NCBI GenBank assembly: GCA_004764695.1
Contig: SMSO01000031.1
Coordinates: forward strand, 8,804,761-8,868,760
Length of the DNA: 64,000 nucleotides
From: Schizochytrium sp. TIO01
Taxonomy: Eukaryota; Sar; Bigyra; Thraustochytrida; Thraustochytriidae
Direction of reading: 5' to 3'
The number at the start of each line of letters is the position of its first letter. Position 1 is the first letter of the stretch. The notes beneath the pieces were generated by a model. The model saw only the letters and a program-made list of their open reading frames with translations, was not told the origin of the DNA and did no database searches. The translations under genes were made by a program, and so were the position numbers. Below, in pieces: positions 1 to 10,495 of this stretch.

Positions 1-3000
1 AAGATAATTGCTCGTCATGACTCAAGAATCTGATGAAGAGTACATTCATACCTAGTCGCTGGTGGCGGGCTGCAATTGAAGGTGGGCTGGCCATTTCTAT
101 TGACTTTCTCTCGAGTATGAGGTGGAGGAGCAGTAGTAGGTAGATCATCAATTCTTAAGTGCAAAGGGCAAAGTGAGCAGGTGGAAGGGGCAGCGTAGGT
201 GCTAGAGTAAGATATAGAAGGGTGCTATGCAGTGAATGAGTAAATCAAATAGTTCGTTCTGTTCTTCAGAAGAACATGCACATACCTACATACCCATGGG
301 ATGCAATCAATGTCATATCAACATACATAGATACATAGATACATACATTGCTGTTACTCTTATTATCGTTGGGCTAAGTGAAAAGAAGGGAAAGGAACTC
401 AACTCCAGGAGGAAGAGCTTTAAAGTTTGTTGATGGTCGCAGTAATTCGAATATGAAGAGCGTGGACCGCGTTAAGGCTGAAGGTTGGATTAAATTCGCT
501 CTTCAAGACCTCCATACAGCTGCACAGAAATCATAGAACCTCGCAAGTTCAAACGTTCAACTCAACGTAGGCAAGCCTTCATTATTTTGTTTTTCTAGCT
601 AGACAGTGCGGAGAGAACAATTCCATTATGCATGTATTTATTTATTTATTCATTCTCATCGATCAAAATGTATTGCATGCAATTTTAGCAGAAGCAGCAA
701 ACTCTGCGAAACCCTTACAAGAGACAGGGTGATGTACTGCCTCCTAATTACCACTCTGTACGTCAGTGAACGAAGAAGACCTCGAGAAAGTCCTCGAACA
801 AGAAAGTGCACGGACTCCAAAAGCTTAAACTTCGAGTCGAGATCACCCACCGCACAGCACGTAGTACTAGGCAAACTTTCTTGTTCTTCACTCTTTTCTC
901 TTGGAAATATTGCTGGAGCTTCTTCCTACCATCGAGGTGGTTCTTCTTTCTGTTTTCCTACTCCAACCCTGACCCGTGCGTGCGTATCTACTTGCTTTCT
1001 TCACTCGCTAACGTCGGAGAGACCTTGTCTCACGACCAAGAATGAATGAAGCGTATTCGAGACATTGAATGACACTTAGAGTTCTCCTCGCACGTATTCT
1101 CATGCTCATGCAAACCTGATGAAGGAAGGCCTAATTCTTGAAGAAGAATGAAAAGCTGCTGATTTGTCAAGCACTGCCGAGTCGTTGATTATGGGCAGCA
1201 GAGCTGTATTTCTGCAGGCCCAGCGAGCTCGTTGTAAACAAGGCCTCAAGTCAAACGGCACCAGCCTTCAACGAAAGCCGAAGCCTTGAGATGAAGCGGC
1301 GAAGCCTTATTCGCTCACCATTTAGATTGGTTTCGTAAAAATACTTTTATTGTTAGTTTTTAATTAATAATTGATGATAGATGGTTCTAGCAGAGAGGAA
1401 GTAAGAGATGTTTATCTGTGTTTGTAAATAAACTTGCATGTGATGAAAATTTAGAAATTTAGAATATAAAGTAGAAAAAAAGTGGCGCTGAGTTCTGAAG
1501 TTCTAGCTCAACACCCACACGAACTTTGCAAGCACCTCCAACACCATCCCAAAGTGGCCACGGTCCTGAGCAGTTTGCGCCAATTGCTGTCATCTTCATC
1601 AGTGTGATTGGAGGTCACCTAGTTAGTGTTCCCGCACCAAGATTAGATTAGAACTCAAGCTCTAAAGAACCAAGAAATAAAGCGGTCCCAACCCAGGTCC
1701 GCTCGCTGTCGTCTTGCAAACAAGGCCACCATAGCACAGTAATTGTCAGTTATAGCACATTCGTTGTACGCTCTTGCGCACGCTCATCTGCGGTCGTTCC
1801 CGTTCCAACATCGACAGCTTTCTACCCAAGCTCAACCCGCTTCTGAGTTTGGTTTAATGTACTTTGCTTTGCTTTGCTTTGCTTTACTTACTTTGCTTTA
1901 CTTTGTTTGCACTTTGTTGATCAATCGAATTGGCAATTCGTCGATCGACTCATCGACTGATCAGCTTAGCTAGCTGTCCACCGACAGGGCCTGATCAAGG
2001 GCAGCCTTGGGAGGCACGGGTAACTTTCCATCAAGGCGGTCGAAGACTCGCAGGTAGGCACGCAGGTCCAACTCGAGAGTCTGGAGGTGGCAGAGGCGGG
2101 AGGGGATTCGAGCGTGGACCTCAAGGTGCGCAAAACTAGCGTGCGCTCGAAAAGCGTGTGAACAGAAAAAACAAAGGAAAAAAAAGAAAAAAAGAATTAA
2201 AAAAAGGAAAGAATTCGGAAGAAAGGGAAATCGAAGAGACAACTTGAAAAGAAAAGACAGACAGACATAGTACAAAAGGCAAAAGAAGACAGACAAACAT
2301 GTATTGATTCATTCATTCCTTCATTCTTCGTGCATGCATCGCAGCGAACGAGCGACCAGGCAAGCAAGCAGACAAACAAAAGACCAGGCAGACTCGAGTC
2401 AGCCGCCCGCTCTCCAGACTCGAAGCTGCTCGAAGTGGCCTGCGGAGCAAACTTTCAACCATCCTTCTACAAGCGGCATCGGCATCTCCACCTCTGGCGG
2501 TGACGACTCCTGTAGCAACAACAACTGCAACAGCGGTGGCGGCAGTCTTAGACTACAATACCAAATCCACCAACAACCTCAACAGCCTCAGGTATACTCC
2601 ACGACCTCGGAGAACCTCAGGGGCAAAATCTGCAAAAGTCCAACGAACCTGGGCTACAAACAGCGGAACTGAAAGGTTACCTAAGTGCGGGAGCCCATCC
2701 AGAGCAACAAGTGCTCATAAGAAGGCTGTTGGTCTACGGAGAAGCGATTAAGCTTTAAAACCCAAGCTCCAAATCAGATTCGCCACGGGAGGCGCTGGTA
2801 CTGGCAGGTCACGAGGGACAGGAGTAGACGGTGGTTGTGGGAACGACGTGCTCGATTGGCTGCTCCAAGATTGGCGAGATTAGGCGTGCGCCGCTTTCTG
2901 AGAGCGTCCCCTTAATCTTTTAAAGACCCCAATACCTCTTCGTTGGCTGGTGCTGTGAAGCCCGAGCCCTGGCGACGCAAAGCCAAAGCAACACAACGAG

Positions 3001-3597
3001 TAAATAACCAGGCAACCACTGGCGAGTCGTACGCTTACGACTCAAGCGTGCGCTTTGCCTGAGTTTGACTGCGTGACTCAACATCGGTGCCGTTATTGTG
3101 TAGGTTATATAAGCGCGCGTAAGTTCCTTAAACCAACCTTGGTGGTCCAAATTAATTATTTGCCGCTTAAAATCGGGCAGCAGCCTATGCACGGGAGGGG
3201 AGGGAACTAAACACGTCTGAACAGAGGAAGCGAAAGGAAAAGAAAGAGAATCACGACTCATCAGGAAGCGCAGCCAACCGAAAGCAACAACATATAGTAT
3301 CAATACATTAATTATCTCGTGAAAGCGCTTGTTAGATATAAGCGAAGGGAGCAGATCGTGTTTTAGCAGATCCAAACACGATTACATTGAATAATAATTG
3401 TATCCTGTGGTACACCGTTCATCCGTCCTCAACAGAGGTGGAAGCCTGTAGCAAAGTTAGACTGGCTGCAATCGAATTGGTGGCACATAAAGGGACAACA
3501 GCAACACCACATCGCACTCAAGTACAGTAGGCAGACCTAAAAAAGCAAATATCAACATCAGAAACAGGTGCAACAGTGGCTGTGAGCTCTGCATAGG
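1..3597. other. Gene-free stretch with simple repeats
   Basis: I recognise no gene here. Reading frames are short, overlap on both strands, and resemble no family. Visible structure: CATAGATA-type repeats near 316-350, TTTA repeats near 636-655, a TTTGC/TTTAC pentamer array at 1862-1918, and a purine-rich tract around 2160-2260. A TATATAA sequence at 3106-3112 lies about 490 bp before the PP2C start and could be a core promoter element, but nothing else supports that. The last few hundred bases presumably hold the PP2C promoter and 5' UTR. Confidence 0.6.
1862..1918. repeat. TTTGC/TTTAC pentanucleotide array
   Basis: Imperfect tandem pentamers (CTTTG/CTTTA) read directly from the sequence. 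There is no sign that the tract is coding. Confidence 0.85.
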
Positions 3598-5184
3598 ATG
3601 GGCGGATACCTGGACAAACCCAACACAAAAACGGCGCAACACAGTGGCAATGCAAAACAATCTGGTCTGCACTATGGCAGTGCTTGCATGCAAGGATGGA
3701 GGCCCAAAATGGAGGACGCTCATTTGACAGAGGTTGACTTGTCGGATAGTCATCGTCTTGTGGACGGAGTCTTTGCAGTTTTTGATGGGCATGGTGGCAA
3801 AGAGGTCTCGCAGTTTTGTGCAAAGTATCTCATGAAGTCATTACGCGCAGCACCACATTGGAAAACACAATCAGTAGGCATTGGAGAATGCTTCCGCGAA
3901 GCGCTTTTGCGACTGGACACAAGCTTGGTTACACCTAAAGGCCAAGCCTCACTTTACAAACTACAAAACGAAAAGGACACTGTTGTCTGCATCCATCGCG
4001 ACGTCTTTGCCTTTCTTGGCAGTCCTGAATCCCCGGTGCCTATGATCGATCCCTTGCCTTACTCCCGGTCGATGGGATCAACGGTGGAAAAACTCATTGA
4101 ACTTACATCAGAGCAGGCGAGCCTCGATGGGGCATCGAGTGCTTACGAACTTTGTCCTTCTCTCATCACTGGCGGTTTGCGTGCTCCTTCGCCGCTTGAT
4201 AGTCAGGCCACAGACCTGTTGACATGCTTTAGCTCCTCGCCATCTCCGATGCCACCCCCGCCACCAGGTTATGAAACTCATCCCAGTCTCCTTCAGAGTA
4301 TCCCTAGCGAACCTTCCCTGTACAACGATCTCAGCACCTTTGAATCCTGCAAGCGCAAGCGCAGCATTGACCAACCATCGCTGCTGGTAAAGCGTAAACG
4401 TACGCGCAAGGTCATGAAGCGGGTCAACCCTGTTTGGGAACGTATTCGTCAAATAGGTACTCAACGTGGACTTTTAGCAACGCCAGACGCTTTGCCACCT
4501 AGGCGCCCGGCAAACCGTGACCCATCTGTCTCCAGCGGACCAGGCATTGAAATTTTGCCTAGGGAAAAACTTATTACTCGCGATACCTCTGATATGGTGG
4601 TAATTGATAAGGATGAGCTTTCTAGCAAAGTCCCGGGCTATGACAGTGGAACTACAGCACTTATTGCTGTGGTGGAACCAACCACCGACCAGCGTGTAAA
4701 GCGTCTCACCGTTGTTAATGCTGGTGACTCGCGATGCGTTCTATGTCGCAATGGGACTGCTTTAGAAATGTCAAAGGACCATGCCCCTCACCTGGAAACT
4801 GAGCGTAAGCGCATCGAACGTGCTGGGGGTATTATTACTGAAGACGGACGGATCAATGGAAAACTAAACTTGTCTCGTGCTATCGGTGATCACCGGTTCA
4901 AGTCACGCAAGTTTCCCCTCAAGGACCAAATTGTTACTTCATGGTCTGACATTCGCGAGACATTTGTTTACGAAGGAATCGATAATTTCCTCGTACTTGC
5001 ATGCGATGGGATATGGGATGCGATGACATCTCAAGAAGTTGTAGACTTCATCCGCCCATTGCTTGCACAGGGTCTACCTTTGGCAGAAATTTGTTCTCGT
5101 CTTTGCAAGACCTGCCTCGCTAAGGATCCAGAGGTTGATCCAGGGACGGACAACATGAGTGTGATTATTGTAAATTTCTTTTAA
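3598..5184 (+). CDS. PP2C-family (PPM) Ser/Thr phosphatase with large basic/proline-rich insert
   Basis: Metal-dependent protein phosphatase, 528 aa, ATG start, no intron. PPM motifs in order: GWRPKMED (33-40, with Arg35, Glu39 and Asp40), FDGHGG (62-67, metal ligands Asp63/Gly64), DSGTTA (349-354), NAGDSRC (374-380), LSRAIGD (425-431), LACDGIWD (467-474, Asp470) and GTDNMS (516-521, Asp518). All catalytic and metal residues expected of the family are present. The catalytic domain is split between roughly residues 100 and 345 by a nonconserved insert. The insert has a proline run (219-223) and two basic clusters (CKRKR 251-255 and VKRKRTRK 264-271) that look like a bipartite nuclear signal. 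The N-terminus MGGYLDKPN resembles PPM1G/PTC2 relatives and has Gly2, so myristoylation is possible. PPM1G also carries an insert, but an acidic one. Family certain; orthology to PPM1G uncertain. Convergent with the downstream minus-strand gene. Confidence 0.95.
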   Translation: MGGYLDKPNTKTAQHSGNAKQSGLHYGSACMQGWRPKMEDAHLTEVDLSDSHRLVDGVFAVFDGHGGKEVSQFCAKYLMKSLRAAPHWKTQSVGIGECFREALLRLDTSLVTPKGQASLYKLQNEKDTVVCIHRDVFAFLGSPESPVPMIDPLPYSRSMGSTVEKLIELTSEQASLDGASSAYELCPSLITGGLRAPSPLDSQATDLLTCFSSSPSPMPPPPPGYETHPSLLQSIPSEPSLYNDLSTFESCKRKRSIDQPSLLVKRKRTRKVMKRVNPVWERIRQIGTQRGLLATPDALPPRRPANRDPSVSSGPGIEILPREKLITRDTSDMVVIDKDELSSKVPGYDSGTTALIAVVEPTTDQRVKRLTVVNAGDSRCVLCRNGTALEMSKDHAPHLETERKRIERAGGIITEDGRINGKLNLSRAIGDHRFKSRKFPLKDQIVTSWSDIRETFVYEGIDNFLVLACDGIWDAMTSQEVVDFIRPLLAQGLPLAEICSRLCKTCLAKDPEVDPGTDNMSVIIVNFF

Positions 5185-5610
5185 ACTTATCATGCCGTCT
5201 CTTATATGTGGTGGGGTGAGTAAGTTATTTGTGCTGTAGCGCGCTTCATTCAAACCGATTCCTTATTCCTGTGATTCTACTTATCTGATAGCAATTACAA
5301 CTGCTTTTACGAACATACTATACTCTCTTTCTCACGAACAAAATAATAATGTAATCTTTTTCACCAATTTTGACTTCAAATTGTTACATTACCTATATTT
5401 AGATTTAGTCTTACGTGTTTACCTGATCTAGAGCTTTGAAAATAAGGAGCTACCTTTAAAATAAAAAAGGATCGTCTGCAATACAACATATTTTGCTATG
5501 CTGTTTTCGAATAAGAAAAGTAAATTATGTGAATCAGTGTCCGACTCCCCGTCTCTGTTTAAACATACTAATCTTCTTTCCGACTGCCTTTTATTCATAA
5601 CCACTCGGCT
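5185..5610. other. Convergent 3' intergenic region
   Basis: AT-rich spacer between two convergent stop codons. It should hold both 3' UTRs. On the minus strand an AATAAA lies at 5595-5590, 16 bp past the stop of the WD40 gene. I see nothing else. Confidence 0.6.
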
Positions 5611-6909
5611 CTAGAGAATGTGAATGCTAACATTTCCATCTTCGCCGGCTGCGGCTAGAAGGCGGCCAGTTTTTGACATGCAAACGGAATGTACTGCGCC
5701 CTTGTGCTGGCGAAATACTCGATCTGGAGCTAGGGTGCTCCACTTAAAAACACGAATAGTCCCGTCCCAGCATGCCACCGCCACTAAATCTAGTTCCATA
5801 CTTGCCACCAAATCTGAAGCGCCGGCTCGAGAAGAAGCTAGCGACGTAGAAGGCCGCAGAGGAGCGGATACCTTCAACTTCTTTGACTTCCGCTTTTCCA
5901 TATCGATATAAAATGGTGTCAACTCTGGGTCCGCGCCTACTGCGGCCCCGAGAAATCGATGAGACTTTTGCTCACTCATAGGCACCATGGTCATAGCAAT
6001 AGGGACATTCTCCGTCAACCCATGTAAACTCACATCAATTGACCACATTCCTGCCCGCAGATCAAATACACCAAGCGACGCGCTCTCAAATAAAACAAAT
6101 AGCACATCATCTTTCAGCTCGATAGCCATGCAAATACCTAAACTAGCATCTCGCTGCGTAACATCTTTTGGTTGGGCTCCGTGGTCGAGGTAATGGTCTA
6201 AAAGATCGATCGTGACAATGGTTTGCACGGGACTTCCATCTTGAAGACTCCACAGCCCAAGCTCTCCGTCTTCGCCAAACGGACTCGCAAATAAAGTGAG
6301 ATTCAGACTAATTTTGCAAAACCCAAATGAATTCGTCTCTGTAGACCATGCCAACTCAAGCTCGGGTGCTAGCCAGCAGCGTACTGTGCCGTCTCGGCCC
6401 TGGCTGACCACAAAGTCCTTGCCATCTTGCTCAAACGATACCACATTGAGAATTCCAAATTCTCCAGTATGCGCACTTTCCCTGATCTTTTTCACCCGCC
6501 TTGTATGTAGATCCCACACGCGCAAGCAACCTTTTGCATCTCCTGTCACTACACTCCAGATCTCGTTCGACCCCAACATCTTTGCGCTGTTTTCTGCAAG
6601 CTCGACATTCTTTGTACCTCGCATACCTGAGCTTTGGTTCTCGTCCTTCGCAGTCTGCGAAAGCTCTTGCCCTAGACTTGCAGATTTTTCTCCATTATCA
6701 CATGCAACTTTGTTGGCTTCTTCTATCCTATTTCCGTCGTTAGCGAGGTCTTCATCGCTGCTCTTGAACTTGTCACTCTCGCAGCTGTTGTAATGGTCAG
6801 TCTTGTCTTCGCCAATACCGTGAGCAGCGGCAGAGGAGGTCTTCACTGTCTCTGGCAAGAAACAAACAGCCTGCACAGTGTTGGCATGTCGAAGCAGCCT
6901 CGACGCCAT
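5611..6909 (-). CDS. GNB1L: WD40 protein, GNB1L / ASTRA-associated protein 1-like
   Basis: Seven-bladed-propeller-type protein of 432 aa, read from the ATG at 6909. The longer frame to 7077 begins at GTG and its first part looks intronic. WD blades visible: GDAKGCLRVWDLHTRRVKK, the blade with SQGRDGTVRCW followed by SFGFCKISL, FGEDGELGLWSLQDG, and the last two blades with VACWDGTIRVFKW and LLAAAGEDGNVSIHIL at the C-terminus. The LxSQGRDxxxxxW...GFC pattern and the penultimate blade W-D-x-x-I-R-V-F-x-W match animal GNB1L and yeast Asa1, which support TTT-type folding and PIKK (ASTRA complex) assembly. A nonconserved acidic/serine-rich insert follows the first blade. AATAAA lies just after the stop. 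Divergent from the PhoD gene. Family WD40 certain; GNB1L/ASA1 assignment probable. Confidence 0.85.
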   Translation of the reverse strand: MASRLLRHANTVQAVCFLPETVKTSSAAAHGIGEDKTDHYNSCESDKFKSSDEDLANDGNRIEEANKVACDNGEKSASLGQELSQTAKDENQSSGMRGTKNVELAENSAKMLGSNEIWSVVTGDAKGCLRVWDLHTRRVKKIRESAHTGEFGILNVVSFEQDGKDFVVSQGRDGTVRCWLAPELELAWSTETNSFGFCKISLNLTLFASPFGEDGELGLWSLQDGSPVQTIVTIDLLDHYLDHGAQPKDVTQRDASLGICMAIELKDDVLFVLFESASLGVFDLRAGMWSIDVSLHGLTENVPIAMTMVPMSEQKSHRFLGAAVGADPELTPFYIDMEKRKSKKLKVSAPLRPSTSLASSRAGASDLVASMELDLVAVACWDGTIRVFKWSTLAPDRVFRQHKGAVHSVCMSKTGRLLAAAGEDGNVSIHIL

Positions 6910-6967
6910 CTTTAATTCTGGCGATGGATACCGCCTCGGTTTCAGGCTTGAGTCTATTCTGCGATCT

Positions 6968-7077
6968 CTATGAACGTGCGAAAAAGGAAAAAGTGAAAAA
7001 GCGACAATAGTGATAGCACTACAACTAATAATACTACTACCTAGAACGCTATCTAGAAGCGAAGATTTGCAACTCAC
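6968..7077 (-). other. Probable 5'-UTR intron of the GNB1L-like gene
   Basis: On the minus strand a GTGAGT donor starts at 7077. It is followed by a pyrimidine-rich run (CTTTTTCACTTTTTCC) and a CATAG acceptor ending at 6968, giving about 110 nt. The ATG at 6909 lies about 58 nt into the next exon. The putative upstream exon has no usable start, because the ATG in it meets a stop at once. The intron would therefore be in the 5' UTR. Prediction from splice-like signals only. Confidence 0.5.
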
Positions 7078-7273
7078 AGTTGACGATACCTAGATGCTTC
7101 TCATGGCATAGCCAAAACCAAAGTACTTGGCTAGGTGCTATCGGCAGTCTTCTGGCATCTTGAAGTCGAAGAGACTTTAAGTGACACATCTCGAAGCGGT
7201 TAGTGTTTCCTGTGCAACTCAGAAAAGTGGTTTGGCCTCTCTGACTTGAGGATTATTGCTGAGGCCAGGCAAT

Positions 7274-8623
7274 ATGGAGACGAAGCTGACCCCTTTGTGG
7301 GCTGTCCTGGGTGTTCTTAGCGTGCTTGCAACAAGTGTAGAAGCAGCTGGAAAGCAAGACCTTGGCTTGAGAATTAATTTTGGCAGCTGTAATAACGCCA
7401 ACCTTTCTCAGCCGCTGTGGCCTCAGATTATTGAACGCAAGCCTGATGCGTGGATCTGGGGCGGAGATAACATTTATGCAGATTGGCGTCCTCGCAAGCC
7501 TCAGGAGTGGTATCGTGTGTGGGAAGAGGATAGCAACCGAGTTCTTGAGGCACTCCCGTTACCACCATGGTACGGTGCATCGCCTGAAAAACTCAGGTTT
7601 CTGTACCAGAAACAGCTCAACATACCAAGTTACAAGCAATTTCTCGATGCGGTAGGTCGCGAAAACGTGTATGGCCTCTGGGATGATCACGATTTTGGGA
7701 TTAATGATGGTGGCAAAGAATATGAGTTTCGAAAGGAGTCCCAGGCTGAATTTCTCAAATTCATGGGTGTCCCGAAAGATGACCCTCGCTGGTCTCGAGA
7801 AGGCGTATACACAAGCACTCTTCTTGCCAATGGTCGTGTCAAGCTTTTCTTGCTAGATAACCGCTACCATCGCGACCCTTACTCAGATACTGGTGATATG
7901 CTTGGAGAGGAGCAGTGGAAGTGGCTAGAAAAGGAGCTTGCTGAGACAAATGCAGACTTCAACATTATTATGAACGGCATCCAAATCTTGCCCCGGATGT
8001 TCCTGCGAAGCTCGAGAGGCGAGAATTGGGAGCGGATGCCAAAGAGCCGTGCTCGTCTCATGAAAACCTTACAATCTTCCGAGGCGCGCGGGGTCTTCTT
8101 CTTAAGTGGCGACGTGCATATGGCTGAGTTGTTGAGTGCAAATTTTACTTGCGAGAATGGAAATAAGTTTGTTCTACCAGAGCTTACCAGCTCTGGGATG
8201 ACTCATTCCTGGAAGACATACCCCGCTCCGATGACATGGGCTATGAAATGTGCTCATCGCATATTGCCCTGGCAGGAAACTATGGAGTTTTACCTAGATC
8301 TCAACTTTGGTGAACTTGACTTTGATAAGGATTTCACAAAGGTAACCATGCGGATCTATAATGCTAACAGTTCAGTTCAGATCGAAAAGACATGGCACGT
8401 GGATCAGCTCAAGCCTCAAACGAGTTTTCAGTCATGTCAAGAAGTGGGGTTTAGAGGACCTGCTCCATCGCTCACTGTTCAATGGCTATATGTAGGATTG
8501 TGGTTCGTAACGACGCTTTTACCGTGGCTCTCCGCACTTTCGCTGGTTGGTTTGGCTTTATCAATGCTCTATCAAACCTTCACGAGATCATCTGCTCCTG
8601 TTGCCAAGGAGAAGGAGAACTAA
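7274..8623 (+). CDS. PhoD-like metallophosphatase with signal peptide and C-terminal membrane anchor
   Basis: 449 aa from the first ATG (7274); the longer frame to 7256 uses TTG. Signal peptide: residues 1 to about 25 (LWAVLGVLSVLATSVEAA). PhoD-family metallophosphatase motifs: NFGSCN (35-40), WGGDNIYAD (62-70), YGLWDDHDFGIND (133-145), LLDNRYHRD (193-201), MNGIQILPR (233-241), LSGDVHMAEL (277-286) and ELTSSGMTHSW (303-313). These supply the Asp/Asn/His ligands typical of the family, so it is probably an active phosphatase or phosphodiesterase. The substrate cannot be told from sequence. A hydrophobic C-terminal segment (about 398-435) followed by a basic tail (TRSSAPVAKEKEN) predicts a type I anchor, with the enzyme lumenal or extracellular. 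Convergent with the flavocytochrome gene. Confidence 0.92.
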   Translation: METKLTPLWAVLGVLSVLATSVEAAGKQDLGLRINFGSCNNANLSQPLWPQIIERKPDAWIWGGDNIYADWRPRKPQEWYRVWEEDSNRVLEALPLPPWYGASPEKLRFLYQKQLNIPSYKQFLDAVGRENVYGLWDDHDFGINDGGKEYEFRKESQAEFLKFMGVPKDDPRWSREGVYTSTLLANGRVKLFLLDNRYHRDPYSDTGDMLGEEQWKWLEKELAETNADFNIIMNGIQILPRMFLRSSRGENWERMPKSRARLMKTLQSSEARGVFFLSGDVHMAELLSANFTCENGNKFVLPELTSSGMTHSWKTYPAPMTWAMKCAHRILPWQETMEFYLDLNFGELDFDKDFTKVTMRIYNANSSVQIEKTWHVDQLKPQTSFQSCQEVGFRGPAPSLTVQWLYVGLWFVTTLLPWLSALSLVGLALSMLYQTFTRSSAPVAKEKEN

Positions 8624-9049
8624 AGCCAAAAGAGGGATGACATCAACGACGCGATGCGTGGCGTTGCCTTTTCCAATTCTGCTGTCTCTCTTCAAAATCC
8701 TTTTATGTCTGTTTTAAAAATATATAATAACCAGCCGCTGATTCCTTATTGAATCCTATCTTTGAGAGCTCTATAGTATTGTTGTTTGAGCGACGCTACG
8801 TTCTTCACCAGTCCAAATAGTTTTATATATAAATACATGAAAAGTGTTGTTTACCAAAAGCAATATGCATAATATATATGTTTTTATTATCTAATTAGTT
8901 TTGCAGCTTCCTTAAAACAGCTCGCTGCTAAAATTTTCTTGTGTTTTGTTCACGGATCCGACTTGAGTTGGGATTACAGACCTCCTCTAAGATGTAAAGC
9001 AAATGAATCTCAGCTTATACTGAACATGTTTAAACAAGATACAAAAGTT
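8624..9049. other. Convergent 3' intergenic region
   Basis: AT-rich 426-bp spacer with several ATATAT tracts (8720-8730, 8823-8830, 8873-8880). It should hold the 3' UTRs of both flanking genes. A minus-strand AATAAA at 8888-8883 may serve the flavocytochrome gene. Confidence 0.5.
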
Positions 9050-10495
9050 TCATAACTTGGCAATATGATCAATTCGGATGTCAGCAAGAGTTGCACACCC
9101 GGTCAACTTCATGACTGTCACAAGCTCTTGATTCAGGACATCCAAAACCTTGTCTACACCCTTGGACCCATTGTAGGCAAGCCCCCACAGGGCAGGGCGT
9201 CCAACAAAGACGCCCGAACAGCCCATAGCGAGGGCTCGAAACACGTCTTTCCCACGGCGAATCCCACCATCTACCCAGACAGGCAAGCTTGGATATTGAG
9301 CTCGCAGTGTTGGAAGGATTTCATAAGCAGCTGTTGCAGTAGCAAGTGCGGCATCGAGCTGTCGACCACCATGATTACTTAGCACCAAGCCATCGATGCC
9401 AAGTTTTGCTGCGTGCATAGCATCTCCCAGCGCGAGAATGCCCTTGAGCACAAGTCCAAGTTTGTGCGCGTGGCAAGTTTTGATAAGTTGGGCCACATCA
9501 TCCCAATCGAGCGCAGCAGAATGTCCAGGGTGGGGGCCTAAGCCGGTGATAGCTTCCAGGGCACGAAGTTTGGGCATCCCACCCCGCTCGGCATGTAACT
9601 GTGCGACCCATTGCGGGTTTCGGTAGGTTTTCTCACGGTTTCCATACGTTGCAGAGTCCACTGTCAAAACTATCGCTTGGATTGCCTTAACATTTTCTGC
9701 AATATGCGAAATTATCTGGTTAAGGTACCCGTGATTGACACTTGGGTCTTCTGAACTGTGGACAGGAGCATAAAGTTGAAGAAACCGCGGTGAATTTCTC
9801 GCTAGTTGCTCAACGGGTATTGAGGCATAATGTGGAATAACGTATAAAGCATTGTGCATTGTGGCTCCTTCTGATACAGCACGTTCGGCATGTTCTGGGT
9901 TTACAATAGCAGCCCCTGCAAATGGTGCAATCGCAATCGGGGTTGAGGCGTTCACATGTATATATCTTTCATTGATTGACATGGCGATTGAGCATTGACT
10001 AACATTTCGAAGGACGCGAGGTCTCAACGCAAAACTCGACCACGCCGCACGATTATTGCGCAAACTTTCCTCATCTTCTGCGCCAAGGTCTACATAGTCC
10101 TGAACTGCTGAGGGCATGTTCTTTATTGCTTGTTCGTGTACATTTTCCACAGAGAGTATGAGCTCTTGGAAGGAACTTTGACCAGACTGGGCTGCTGCAG
10201 CGAGGTGTTCTTGCATGCTAGCTCCAGGTTTCGAGTCTTGTACATTTGACGAGGCCGATGGTTTCTTCACCTGCCCTACAATCAGATGCTGATAATCTTG
10301 GAGGACCTTGGCGTTGTGCACTGAAGAGAACGCTTCTGAGGCATCACGCCCTGCCCAGTCTAGAAGCAGATTGGCTCCTCCGGGATGGACATCAAGGAAT
10401 CTGCTCACGTCGTAGACTTTGTTGTCAATCACTACCACTACACCTGCACTGCGACGGTCTTTGCTTGAGACCTCGTCCCATGCCCACTCACGCAT
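9050..10495 (-). CDS. Flavocytochrome b2-like FMN-dependent 2-hydroxyacid dehydrogenase (cytochrome b5 domain fused)
   Basis: 481 aa, ATG at 10495. Residues 1-78 are a cytochrome b5 domain with both haem-ligand histidines, FLDVHPGG (His37) and SVHN (His60). After a serine/glutamine linker, residues about 115-481 form an FMN-binding alpha-hydroxyacid dehydrogenase barrel: YVDLGAEDE (134-142), ALRPRVL, IAPFAG, QLYAP, VLTVDSATYGNRE (276-288), LVLKGI (348-353, Lys351), SNHGGRQLD (373-381, catalytic-base His375) and VDGGIRRGKD (408-417, Arg413). The order is that of yeast CYB2 (L-lactate:cytochrome c oxidoreductase). The substrate may be lactate or another 2-hydroxyacid such as mandelate or glycolate. 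There is no cleavable targeting sequence, since the cytochrome domain starts at residue 2-3, so an intermembrane-space location like CYB2 is not supported. Confidence 0.94.
   Translation of the reverse strand: MREWAWDEVSSKDRRSAGVVVVIDNKVYDVSRFLDVHPGGANLLLDWAGRDASEAFSSVHNAKVLQDYQHLIVGQVKKPSASSNVQDSKPGASMQEHLAAAAQSGQSSFQELILSVENVHEQAIKNMPSAVQDYVDLGAEDEESLRNNRAAWSSFALRPRVLRNVSQCSIAMSINERYIHVNASTPIAIAPFAGAAIVNPEHAERAVSEGATMHNALYVIPHYASIPVEQLARNSPRFLQLYAPVHSSEDPSVNHGYLNQIISHIAENVKAIQAIVLTVDSATYGNREKTYRNPQWVAQLHAERGGMPKLRALEAITGLGPHPGHSAALDWDDVAQLIKTCHAHKLGLVLKGILALGDAMHAAKLGIDGLVLSNHGGRQLDAALATATAAYEILPTLRAQYPSLPVWVDGGIRRGKDVFRALAMGCSGVFVGRPALWGLAYNGSKGVDKVLDVLNQELVTVMKLTGCATLADIRIDHIAKL

Noticed and set aside
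2920-3375. 151-aa minus-strand frame with hydrophobic segments upstream of the PP2C gene
   Set aside because: It starts at TTG and has no family resemblance. It lies where the PP2C promoter should be.
5611-7077. Longer 488-aa version of the WD40 protein with a hydrophobic start
   Set aside because: It begins at GTG, and its first 56 residues overlap a sequence with splice donor, pyrimidine tract and acceptor. The ATG at 6909 is the better start.
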